Part shown: positions 1-5,541 of the stretch, one piece after another
Layout: every line of letters starts with the position of its first letter
How positions within the stretch are numbered: the first letter of the stretch is position 1
DNA from: Planctomycetota bacterium
Lineage (GTDB): Bacteria > Planctomycetota > UBA8742 > SKZP01
Assembly (NCBI GenBank): GCA_007127275.1
Contig: SKZP01000201.1
Coordinates: forward strand, 1-5,541
DNA length: 5,541 nucleotides
Reading direction: 5' to 3'
Translations under genes and position numbers: made by a program
Notes under the pieces: model-generated
Database searches by the model: none
What the model was told of the DNA's origin: nothing
The model's input: the letters and a program-made list of their open reading frames with translations, nothing else

Positions 1-672
1 CCCGAGTGCTTTCGAGAAGGTTCCGGTGACGACCACGTTCGGATACTCGTGCGCGGCGTAGGCATGCATCCGCACCGGCGCGAACTCCGCATAAGCCTCG
101 TCAATGAGGATCAGCTTGTCCGGAAAGCGCCGCGCAAGCTCGAGCCAGTACATCGGCTCGGCCCAGGTACCGCTCGGGTTGTTCGGGCTCGGCACAATCA
201 GCGCGGCGGCCTCTTTGTCCTCTAGCGACTTTGCCAGACCGTCGAAGTCGAAGGCAAACACCGGGCCGCCCTGCGCGGCCGCCCGCTGCAGCGGCACCTC
301 GACGGCCTCTACGCCCTGCTGTGCGAGCAGAAGCGGGATCATGCTGAAGGTAGGCTGTACGACCACGGCGCACTCCCCCGGCTGGAGAAAGGTGCGCACC
401 GCAACACTGATCGCCTCGTCGCTACCGTTGAACGTGAGCAGGTAATCCGCGCCCGGCAAACCAAGGAACTTCGCAAGCTTGCGCGTAAAGGTTTCGACCT
501 CGGGATACGCCGCCAGATGCTCCGAACTCACCTTCTGTAGCGCAGCGAGCACGCGTGGCGGCACCTCCCCGGGCCACTCGCAAAAATCGAGGCGCACCTT
601 GCCGTGTCTCCCTTCCGGTGGCGGAGTGTACACGGGAAGCTCCTCGATCAACGGCCGCGGGCGCAAACTCAT
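1..672 (-). CDS. hisC: Histidinol-phosphate aminotransferase, N-terminal part (runs off left edge)
   Basis: This is a PLP-dependent class I/II aminotransferase that converts imidazole-acetol phosphate and glutamate to histidinol phosphate and 2-oxoglutarate in cytosolic histidine synthesis. Reading from the ATG at 672-670 gives 224 uninterrupted residues of a protein usually about 350-370 long; the C-terminus lies beyond position 1. Visible landmarks, in order, are: AAYPE (Tyr56, the position of the HisC tyrosine that reaches the neighbouring subunit's PLP), NGSDEAI (82-88), PTFSM, the SPNNPSG turn (162-168, Asn165 near the PLP hydroxyl), IDEAYAEF (190-197, Asp191 for the pyridine nitrogen, Tyr194) and TFSKALG (218-224), whose Lys221 is the expected Schiff-base lysine. 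The start is set by the ATGA overlap with the hisG stop, which suggests translational coupling; no strong Shine-Dalgarno is seen. A close paralogous aminotransferase is possible, but the neighbouring hisG makes HisC very likely. Confidence 0.93.
   Translation of the reverse strand, partial: MSLRPRPLIEELPVYTPPPEGRHGKVRLDFCEWPGEVPPRVLAALQKVSSEHLAAYPEVETFTRKLAKFLGLPGADYLLTFNGSDEAISVAVRTFLQPGECAVVVQPTFSMIPLLLAQQGVEAVEVPLQRAAAQGGPVFAFDFDGLAKSLEDKEAAALIVPSPNNPSGTWAEPMYWLELARRFPDKLILIDEAYAEFAPVRMHAYAAHEYPNVVVTGTFSKALG
669..672 (-). promoter_or_regulatory. hisG stop / hisC start ATGA overlap
   Basis: The hisG stop TGA (671-669) and the hisC start ATG (672-670) share the four bases ATGA. Such overlaps commonly mark translational coupling, where ribosomes finishing the first gene restart on the second. 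No convincing Shine-Dalgarno precedes the hisC ATG, which fits coupling. If the hisG frameshifts are real, the last hisG segment is still in the frame that ends at this TGA. Confidence 0.7.
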
Positions 673-1541
673 GGCAGCAACTTCGTCAGCTCGTATACCA
701 GGATATCCTGGGCGCCCGTCCCCTTGGGGCGCACCAGCAGCGCCGGCACCCCGTCGCGGGCCAGGGCAATCTTCACCGCGTAGCCTTGCTCGCCGAAAAG
801 CAAGCTAACCGTTGGTGAGCGCATTGCCGGCAGCGACGGCGTCCGGGTTTCAAATTCCCTCCGGGAGACGGTCATCTCGACGAGCACCTTTCGGTCGGCG
901 GCAGAACCGACTCCATCAACATGGCCATCTCTTCCATGCGCTTGCGCTTCGCCGGGTCTTGCAACGCCAGCTGCGAGGCGACAAAGCTCGTCGAGGAGCG
1001 CAGCAGCTCGGCAACAAGACGCAGGCCGTTCGCCTCGAAGCGGCGCCCCGGTAGCCGCGTTGTCGACAAACAGGTCCGCATCCTCCGAGGAAAGACTTCC
1101 GTGGCGCCGAAGGTCTGGATCAAGTGACGCGGCACCCTCTCTTGCGTCAGCCAACGTCGCGCCAACCCAACATATTCCGTCGCGACCACCGGCGGCGGAC
1201 TTTCTTGGCCTCGCGGCAACTCGTGCCCCTCGGGCATGGCCGCGACAATGCGCACCGGGTCGTAGCCCAGTTCCAGCAGCGCCTCGAGCTCGTCGGCCTG
1301 CGTTTCTTCGACCCAGTCGAGCCCGGTGAAGCCGCAGTCGGGACGGCCCCGCGCGAGCCGTTGCGGCACGTTGCGCGCCTTGGGCACCTTCACCGCCACG
1401 GATGGATCCGCACAGCGGCCGCGCTAGGTAGGCGCGCGCCGCGCCGACACCGACCTCGAGGCCAATCTTGCCCCGCAACCGACTCACTTTGTCCTGGATC
1501 CGCCCCTCGGGCAGGACGATCCGAAACGGTTGTTCGCTCAT
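669..1541 (-). pseudogene. hisG: ATP phosphoribosyltransferase, long form, broken by four apparent frameshifts
   Basis: HisG joins ATP and PRPP to make phosphoribosyl-ATP, the first and feedback-regulated step of histidine synthesis. The start MSEQPFRIVLPEGRIQDK (ATG 1541-1539) is typical of HisG; an ATG at 1595 would add 18 unlikely residues. The family sequence then alternates between two frames. Frame A covers 1541 to about 1420. Frame B covers about 1420 to 1095 (DCGFTGLDWVEE, VVATEYVGLARRWL, FGATEVF). Frame A returns from about 1095 to 1036 (SEDADLFVDNAATGAPL), then frame B to about 890 (ANGLRLVAELLRSSTSF, KRKRMEEMAML). Frame A finishes at 669 (KVLVEM, RSPTVSLL, AQDILVYELTKLLP). The shifts are one extra, one missing, one extra and one missing base, so the net length stays 290 codons. 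The C-terminal ~75 residues match the histidine-binding regulatory domain of long-form HisG, so no HisZ partner would be needed. Frame A happens to stay open throughout and could be mistaken for a 308-residue novel protein. Pseudogene or sequencing error cannot be decided here. Confidence 0.85.
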
Positions 1542-1624
1542 GTGGTCCACAAAAGCGGCGGGGGCGCATTCGCGGGAAAGACACACTGGGGCCATGTCAT
1601 CACCACCGTCAGTAGCCGCACAGC

Positions 1625-1650
1625 ATCATATACCGACACTACCGCGTCAA
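1625..1650 (-). promoter_or_regulatory. Candidate his promoter (weak)
   Basis: Read on the minus strand, TTGACG (1650-1645) is followed after 14 bases by TATGAT (1630-1625), about 85 bases before the hisG ATG. Both hexamers are close to sigma-70 consensus, but the spacer is shorter than the usual 16-18 bases, so the pairing may be fortuitous. The location, upstream of hisG on the correct strand, is the main support. I saw no His-rich leader peptide or clear attenuator between it and hisG. Confidence 0.3.
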
Positions 1651-1703
1651 TCCCGAAGGGACCAAGCCGTGCATTACTAGGTTGTGGAATGGTTGTTTAT
1701 CCA

Positions 1704-1750
1704 AGCCCACGGGTTTCGCCCGTGGGTTGTGCCCCGTACGGGCTTCGCCC
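1704..1750. repeat. Two adjacent GC-rich hairpins, REP-like or insertion-sequence-end-like
   Basis: The first hairpin is a perfect 8-bp stem, CCCACGGG (1706-1713) and CCCGTGGG (1719-1726), around the loop TTTCG; it extends by a G-T and an A-T pair to 1704-1728. Twelve bases later GGGC/GCCC (1740-1743 and 1747-1750) closes a second, smaller hairpin around TTC. Both share the pattern GGG-TTCG-CCC. Hairpins of this kind occur as REP palindromes and as subterminal structures of IS200/IS605-type elements. No transposase remnant was recognised, so the class is undecided. Confidence 0.5.
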
Positions 1751-1792
1751 ATGTGGACGAACAAGAAAATCTTCGACCAAGCACGAAACCGT

Positions 1793-1827
1793 AGGGCAGG
1801 CCTCCGTGCCCTGTACCGTTCCAGGGC
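1793..1827. other. Two mutually exclusive hairpins sharing one central arm
   Basis: AGGGCA (1793-1798) can pair with TGCCCT (1807-1812) around an 8-base loop. The same central arm, GCCCTG (1808-1813), can instead pair with CAGGGC (1822-1827), also around an 8-base loop. Only one of the two 6-bp stems can form at a time, the geometry seen in attenuators and switches. It may equally be the by-product of overlapping palindromic repeats. It lies about 205 bases upstream of the ABC start and about 250 upstream of the hisG start on the other strand. Confidence 0.45.
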
Positions 1828-1872
1828 CTCGACCAACTTGACGCGCGAAGCGCAGCATTGGCCTGCATCTCT

Positions 1873-1904
1873 GCCGTTTGCGTGACGAGAGGCGCGCAAA
1901 CGGT
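1873..1904. repeat. Strong inverted repeat, 9-bp perfect stem
   Basis: CCGTTTGCG (1874-1882) is the exact reverse complement of CGCAAACGG (1895-1903). A T-G and a G-C pair extend the stem inwards, leaving an 8-base loop (1885-1892), and a G-T pair extends it outwards. No T-tract follows on either strand, so a standard intrinsic terminator is unlikely. It could be a REP-type palindrome, an operator or an RNA structure. Confidence 0.6.
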
Positions 1905-1934
1905 GGGGAGTCCGCCCCCCCGAGGGGCGCCCAC
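1903..1934. repeat. Bulged GC-rich hairpin abutting the previous inverted repeat
   Basis: An inner 6-bp stem, CGCCCC (1913-1918) with GGGGCG (1924-1929), sits inside an outer 5-bp stem, GTGGG (1903-1907) with CCCAC (1930-1934), with a 5-base bulge (GAGTC) on the left arm. It shares base 1903 with the hairpin before it, so the two stack end to end or compete at the junction. No run of T follows. Confidence 0.45.
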
Positions 1935-2018
1935 CCGCCTGAATCTCTTCTCACGTCCCCTTTGTCTGCGTACTGGACAGGGCCGCGACGTTGCGGGATG
2001 ATTCGTCGTTGCGACGTG

Positions 2019-2034
2019 ATGTGACATAACACAT
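2019..2034 (+). promoter_or_regulatory. Small inverted repeat across the first possible ABC start
   Basis: ATGTG (2019-2023) and CACAT (2030-2034) form a 5-6-5 inverted repeat just before, and overlapping, the ATG at 2033. It resembles a short operator half-site pair. If it is a real operator, the downstream ATG at 2054 becomes the more likely start. It does not fit the CRP consensus spacing, and a repeat this short can occur by chance. Confidence 0.2.
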
Positions 2035-3178
2035 GGTTTGCATAAATACCGCGATGACCGACGAGCAAGCACACGAAAGCCCAAGCGAGGCGCAGCCGGC
2101 ATCCGCAACCGGAGCCGCCGAGGAGCCCCCAACGGTGACGGACTCGGCGGCGACCAAGGACACGGCGAGCGACGGCGCGTCGAGCGACGACGGTCTCGTC
2201 GTGCGCATCCAGGGATTACGCAAAGTTTTCAAGAGCTTTTCCTGGCAGCGCGAACGCGGCGTGTGGCGCAAACTGCGACGCGTACTCCGCGGCCGCGTGC
2301 AGGAAGTCGTTGCGGTGCAGAATCTCGACCTTGACATTCGCCGCGGCGAAGTCTTCGGCTTGCTCGGCCCGAACGGCTCGGGCAAGTCGACGACCATTAA
2401 GATCATGCTCGGGCTTGTGGCGCCGAGCGCCGGCGAGGTGGAGGTGCTCGCTCGCTCGCCGCATGCGGTCGACGTGAAGCACCGCATTGGCTTCTTGCCC
2501 GAGGAGTCCTACCTCTACCGGTTCCTCACCGCCGACGAAACGCTCGACTTTTACGGCAAGCTCTTCGACATCCCCCGGCAGGAACGCCGCGAACGCGCCA
2601 ACCGCTTGGTTGAACTCGTCGGCTTGGAGCACGCCCGCAACCGGCAACTGCGCGAATACTCCAAGGGAATGGCGCGCCGCATTGGCCTCGCACAGGCGCT
2701 GATCAACGACCCCGACCTCGTGATCCTCGACGAGCCGACGACAGGGCTCGACCCCATCGGCACCACCGAGATGAAGCGCCTGATTGAGCGGCTCAAGGGA
2801 GAAGGCAAGACGGTACTGTTGTGCTCGCACCTGCTGGCCGACGTGGAGGAGGTCTGCGACCGCGTGGCCATCATGTGCGACGGTGAATTGCTCGCCAAGG
2901 GTCCGTTGGAGGAGTTGTTGAGTCTACGCGACCAATTGGAGGTGCGGATTGACCGCGCCGACAAGGCGTTTCAGGAACGCCTGCGCCGCTTCCTCGAATC
3001 CGAAGGTGCCGCCGTCGCCGCCATGCAAAACGCCTCCGACTCGCTGGCCCGCCTGTTCCTGCGGCTGATTGACGAGCGCTTCCCCGAGAAGATACCCGAG
3101 CGCGTGCGAGGTGAGCTGATGCCCGCTGCCCCCCAAAGCACACCCGAGCAGCAGGAACAAGCCGCACCGGCCCCGTAG
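2033..3178 (+). CDS. ABC transporter ATP-binding protein (ABC-2 exporter type)
   Basis: This is an ATPase subunit that would sit on the cytoplasmic face of an ABC exporter and drive transport by ATP hydrolysis; the substrate cannot be told. The motifs are complete: Walker A GPNGSGKST (112-120), a Q-loop-position FLPEE with Glu157 in place of the usual Gln, signature YSKGM (209-213), Walker B LVILDEPTTGLDP (229-241) with catalytic Glu234, and the switch His266 in CSHLL. The match is closest to ATPases paired with ABC-2 permeases. The domain starts near residue 55, after a low-complexity Ala/Glu/Ser-rich tail, and residues 65-93 hold an Arg/Lys-rich insert before the first strand. The C-terminal ~90 residues form a helical extension ending in a Pro/Gln/Ala-rich tail. 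The start is uncertain: ATG at 2033, or ATG at 2054 giving MTDEQAHES; neither has a clear Shine-Dalgarno. No permease gene follows; the next gene is convergent. Confidence 0.9.
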   Translation: MVCINTAMTDEQAHESPSEAQPASATGAAEEPPTVTDSAATKDTASDGASSDDGLVVRIQGLRKVFKSFSWQRERGVWRKLRRVLRGRVQEVVAVQNLDLDIRRGEVFGLLGPNGSGKSTTIKIMLGLVAPSAGEVEVLARSPHAVDVKHRIGFLPEESYLYRFLTADETLDFYGKLFDIPRQERRERANRLVELVGLEHARNRQLREYSKGMARRIGLAQALINDPDLVILDEPTTGLDPIGTTEMKRLIERLKGEGKTVLLCSHLLADVEEVCDRVAIMCDGELLAKGPLEELLSLRDQLEVRIDRADKAFQERLRRFLESEGAAVAAMQNASDSLARLFLRLIDERFPEKIPERVRGELMPAAPQSTPEQQEQAAPAP

Positions 3179-3225
3179 GACCCACACATTCCACTTGTTT
3201 TGTTCCACTCCGGTTCCGCACGTGA

Positions 3226-3261
3226 GGGCCGCGTCGCAGCGGATTCGCTCGCTCGTGGCCC
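3226..3261. terminator. Imperfect hairpin between convergent genes
   Basis: GGGCCGCG (3226-3233) pairs with CGTGGCCC (3254-3261) through one G-T pair, and an inner AGCG/CGCT stem (3238-3241 and 3246-3249) closes around GATT. It lies between the ends of the ABC and RND genes, where a two-way terminator would be expected. No T-run follows on either strand, so it is not a classic intrinsic terminator. A second small stem, ACCG/CGGT, lies near the RND stop codon. Confidence 0.3.
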
Positions 3262-3276
3262 GTCGCGTACCGCTCC

Positions 3277-5541
3277 TTACGGTTGCGCGTGGTTCTGCTC
3301 CTCGTGAGGTGGCGCACCGCGCTCGGCGACCGTCGGCAGCGGCCGCATTCTGGTGATGGCAGGGAGTAGTGTGAAGGCGGCGAGCGTGCAGAGAATGATC
3401 GCGACGGCGAAAAGCCAGCCGAGCGAACGGATGCCGGCGTGGCCGGCGACGACGAGGGTGCCAAAGCCGGCGACGGTGGTGACACTTGTGATCAGGATGG
3501 CGCGTGCGGTCGGTGTGAGCAGTCGCGGCAGCACGGCCCCGGGGGGGGCTTCGCGGCGCAGACGACTGCGCCAAGCGGCGAAGCCGGCGGCGGTGGTGAG
3601 TTGAACGTGGCCGTCCCGTTGGCGCGCCGCGTGCACGAGATGCAGGCCAATATCAATGCCAATGCCGAGCAGCGCCGGAAGCACGACAATGTTCGCCGGG
3701 TTGAACGTTTGCCCTGCCGCTGCCATTGCGCCGAGTGTCAGCGCAATCCCCGCCCCCAGCGGTGTGGCCGCCAGCGCCACGGGGTAGATCCAAGGCAGCG
3801 CAAGCAACGCCGCCACGCCCACGGCCGGTGGCACCGCATCCGCCAACGCGAAGCCGCCGAGCAGCGTAAAGCCAGCGAGCGCAAGTGCGAGGACCGAAAG
3901 CGGCCAGAGGGCGCGGCGCCACGGCAGAAAGTCGAACAGCAACAGCACGAACACCGCAAGCAGCGCGAGCTTCGCCGCCTTGAGCAGGCCACTTTCCATC
4001 AGGTCGACCGCTCGCAGGTACTGTGCGACGGGGCCAGTGAAATCCGGGTGCACCGACTCGCCGAAGTCGACGAAGGCACGTCCAGCCTCCTCGTCCCAAA
4101 TGTCCTGCGTGGCAAATGCCTGCACGAGCCAGCGGCCGTCGTCGGAAACGAAGCCGTCTCGCACGGCTTGCGGCAACTCCTCGTAGCTCGCCGGCAGTTC
4201 GGTCGCCAACGCTTCGAGGGTGGCGAGTTCGCCGCGCAGCAAGCGCTCCCACCCGGGGCCGGCGAGGTTGGCCGAACGCTGCCAGGTCAGCGACTCGACG
4301 GATTCACGCCGGTCAAGGCCCGCGGCGAGGGTTTCGCGCCAGCCTTCGGCGAGCTCGGTCAGCGGCGCAAGCAAGCGGGCTTGACCGGGATGCCGTTGCG
4401 CGGCCCGTTGCAGGCGTTCGAGCGAGGCGGCGAGACGGGCAGCGTCGAGCGTTGCCTCGAACCGCTCGACGAGCTCGGCAAGCACGGTTTGCTGGCGCAC
4501 GTGCTCCGCCACCGTCACCGGCTCGCCGTGTACGCCCTGGCGCAACGGAGGGGTGCTGGCTTCGTCGTGCCGCATTTGCGGCTCCTCCCCGGGCACGACC
4601 GGCGCGGGCTGACGTAGCTTTTCAAGCGCACGTTGCGGGTGAAACAATGTGTCGCGGTCGCGGCGCAACGTGGGCTCCGGCCCCGCCCAGTCGAGGAGTC
4701 GTGCACGTCGCTCGTGCGCCGCCTCGGGGATCATCTCGCCGAGCCACAGTACGTCGCGCACCAGATCCGGCCGCTCCCGGAATGACTCGGCAAGCTCGCG
4801 CGCCTGATCTTCAGTCTCGGCCACGGCGACGCCGAAGCGCGAGGACTGCGGCGACCGGCGGTCCATAACGCGCATCCACGAGATGGCCGGCAACGACGGG
4901 TCGAGCATTTCGAGGCGGTTGGTGTTGAAGCCGACGCGCTGCCCGGCGGTGAGCCCCGCAGCGACGAGGGCTGCGCCAAGTATCAGCACCGCAACTGCAA
5001 CGGTGAATGAGAGGCGAGTACCGTCGTCCTTGTTCGCCGCGGTGGATTCATGCGGCATTGCACGAGTGTCCTCGACAAGTCTGCGCGGTGCGGTTGCCAA
5101 TGCAGCCTCGGGGGGCTTGCGCCCTCCACTCGCTTTGCTGGGGGGCTCCATCAACAGGAGCAGCGCCGGCAGCACGGTGAACATACTGAGCAGGCAAAGG
5201 AGCATGCCGAGCGCGGCAATCTGCCCGAGTTCTGCAATGGCCTGGAACTCGGCAACCGTCGTGACCAAGAAGCCGAGGGCGGTGGTGATCGCTGCGGCAA
5301 TGACGCCGCGACCAATGGCGGAGAAACCGTTGCGGATGGCCTGTTCCGTAGGTTCGCCAAAACGCTGCTGGTGCTCGAACGAAGTGGCGAGGTGGATGCC
5401 GAAGTCGACGCCAATGGCGGCAAGCACCACGGCAAACGCCGCGGAGAGCACATTGAGCTCGCCAATGGCCAGGGCCACGTAGCCCATGGTCCAGGCCAGC
5501 GCCACGGCAAGCGCGACCCCAATGGCGACGCTCAGCCGCAC
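3277..5541 (-). CDS. RND/MMPL-family membrane transporter, C-terminal part (runs off right edge)
   Basis: This belongs to the RND superfamily of proton-driven inner-membrane exporters, in the MMPL/HAE-3-like branch often linked to lipids or hydrophobic compounds; the substrate is not readable here. The 754 residues seen lack the first membrane helix and first periplasmic loop of the family, so the GTG at the window edge is probably an internal codon. Residues about 1-130 finish the first half, with GVDFGIH (44-50, Asp46) in the helix that usually carries the proton-relay acid. Residues 131-176 form a charged linker, 178-200 a membrane helix, and 201-515 a periplasmic domain with a long helical part near 340-450. 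Membrane helices follow from 518, including GIGIDIGLH (626-634, Asp630) and a final pair at about 680-728. The hydrophobic stretch 540-615 looks longer than usual. The hopanoid exporter HpnN is a relative with similar first-half motifs, but keeping an acid in the second repeat argues against a firm HpnN call. Confidence 0.85.
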   Translation of the reverse strand: MRLSVAIGVALAVALAWTMGYVALAIGELNVLSAAFAVVLAAIGVDFGIHLATSFEHQQRFGEPTEQAIRNGFSAIGRGVIAAAITTALGFLVTTVAEFQAIAELGQIAALGMLLCLLSMFTVLPALLLLMEPPSKASGGRKPPEAALATAPRRLVEDTRAMPHESTAANKDDGTRLSFTVAVAVLILGAALVAAGLTAGQRVGFNTNRLEMLDPSLPAISWMRVMDRRSPQSSRFGVAVAETEDQARELAESFRERPDLVRDVLWLGEMIPEAAHERRARLLDWAGPEPTLRRDRDTLFHPQRALEKLRQPAPVVPGEEPQMRHDEASTPPLRQGVHGEPVTVAEHVRQQTVLAELVERFEATLDAARLAASLERLQRAAQRHPGQARLLAPLTELAEGWRETLAAGLDRRESVESLTWQRSANLAGPGWERLLRGELATLEALATELPASYEELPQAVRDGFVSDDGRWLVQAFATQDIWDEEAGRAFVDFGESVHPDFTGPVAQYLRAVDLMESGLLKAAKLALLAVFVLLLFDFLPWRRALWPLSVLALALAGFTLLGGFALADAVPPAVGVAALLALPWIYPVALAATPLGAGIALTLGAMAAAGQTFNPANIVVLPALLGIGIDIGLHLVHAARQRDGHVQLTTAAGFAAWRSRLRREAPPGAVLPRLLTPTARAILITSVTTVAGFGTLVVAGHAGIRSLGWLFAVAIILCTLAAFTLLPAITRMRPLPTVAERGAPPHEEQNHAQP
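5101..5150 (-). repeat. REP-like hairpin translated in frame inside the RND gene
   Basis: On the minus strand GGAGGGC (5127-5121) and GCCCCCC (5116-5110) form a 7-bp stem (one G-T pair) around the tetraloop GCAA, a stable GNRA loop. A second C-rich arm lies at 5146-5140. The stretch encodes KASGGRKPPEA in the cytoplasmic linker between the two halves of the transporter. Its base composition and palindromic form differ from the surrounding gene, which suggests an inserted repeat that kept the frame. A chance GC-rich linker remains possible. Confidence 0.45.

Larger units (their letters stand above)
1542..2032. other. Intergenic region between divergent hisG and ABC ATPase genes
   Basis: About 490 bases lie between the hisG start and the first possible start of the ABC gene. 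Open frames cross it on both strands, but their translations are rich in Arg, Pro, Cys and Trp, match no family I recognise and overlap one another, so I do not call a gene. The part from 1704 to 1934 is filled with GC-rich hairpins, listed separately. The left end should hold the his promoter and the right end the ABC promoter. No tRNA, riboswitch class or transposase fragment could be recognised. Confidence 0.6.

Noticed and set aside
872..1399. A 175-residue minus-strand frame starting at GTG as a separate gene
   Set aside because: It is the middle of hisG in the shifted frame, lacking the HisG start and regulatory domain, and it ends at a stop created by a frameshift.
669..1595. A single 308-residue open frame on the minus strand as a novel protein
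   Set aside because: Only its two ends and one short middle piece look like HisG; the rest is Arg/Ala-rich out-of-frame translation. The missing HisG parts are found in the neighbouring frame.
2019..2034. CRP/FNR-type binding site
   Set aside because: TGTG and CACA are present, but with a 6-base spacer instead of the 8 between these half-sites in the CRP consensus.
1639..2132. Overlapping minus-strand open frames in the intergenic region
   Set aside because: The translations are low in normal composition, unlike any family I know, mutually overlapping, and cross the hairpin cluster and the ABC start. I looked for TnpB or reverse-transcriptase motifs and saw none convincing.
2216..2830. A 204-residue minus-strand open frame
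   Set aside because: It is antisense to the ABC ATPase, whose frame has complete catalytic motifs.
3439..4617. A 392-residue plus-strand open frame
   Set aside because: It is an antisense shadow of the RND gene, rich in Arg, Gln and His, caused by high GC content.
1..5541. CRISPR array, tRNA or integrase-type mobile element
   Set aside because: No regularly spaced direct repeats, cloverleaf arms or recombinase motifs were seen on either strand.

Overview
This is a GC-rich stretch of a bacterial chromosome with the look of a Gram-negative organism. It holds a histidine-biosynthesis gene pair, an ABC-type ATPase and a large RND/MMPL-family membrane transporter. No rRNA, tRNA, phage or plasmid marker was found, so lineage cannot be fixed from the window. 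A deltaproteobacterial-type or other environmental GC-rich Gram-negative is a guess only.

Layout: (1) 1-672, minus strand: N-terminal 224 residues of hisC (histidinol-phosphate aminotransferase), running off the left edge. (2) 669-1541, minus strand: hisG (ATP phosphoribosyltransferase, long form), overlapping hisC by ATGA. The sequence as given needs four single-base frame changes to read through hisG. (3) 1542-2032: intergenic region between divergent genes, with a weak candidate his promoter near 1625-1650 and a run of strong hairpins at 1704-1934. (4) 2033-3178, plus strand: ABC transporter ATP-binding protein with intact nucleotide-binding motifs and no permease gene beside it. (5) 3179-3276: short gap between convergent genes, with an imperfect hairpin. 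(6) 3277-5541, minus strand: C-terminal 754 residues of an RND/MMPL-family transporter, running off the right edge.

How the genes relate: hisG and hisC form one transcription unit; they catalyse the first step and the aminotransferase step of histidine synthesis. The ABC ATPase is transcribed away from them and converges on the RND gene, so neither transporter gene appears to share the his operon. No wholly new multi-gene system is visible. The points most worth checking are the fragmented but otherwise conserved hisG, the hairpin cluster with two mutually exclusive stems, and a REP-like hairpin translated in frame inside the RND gene.
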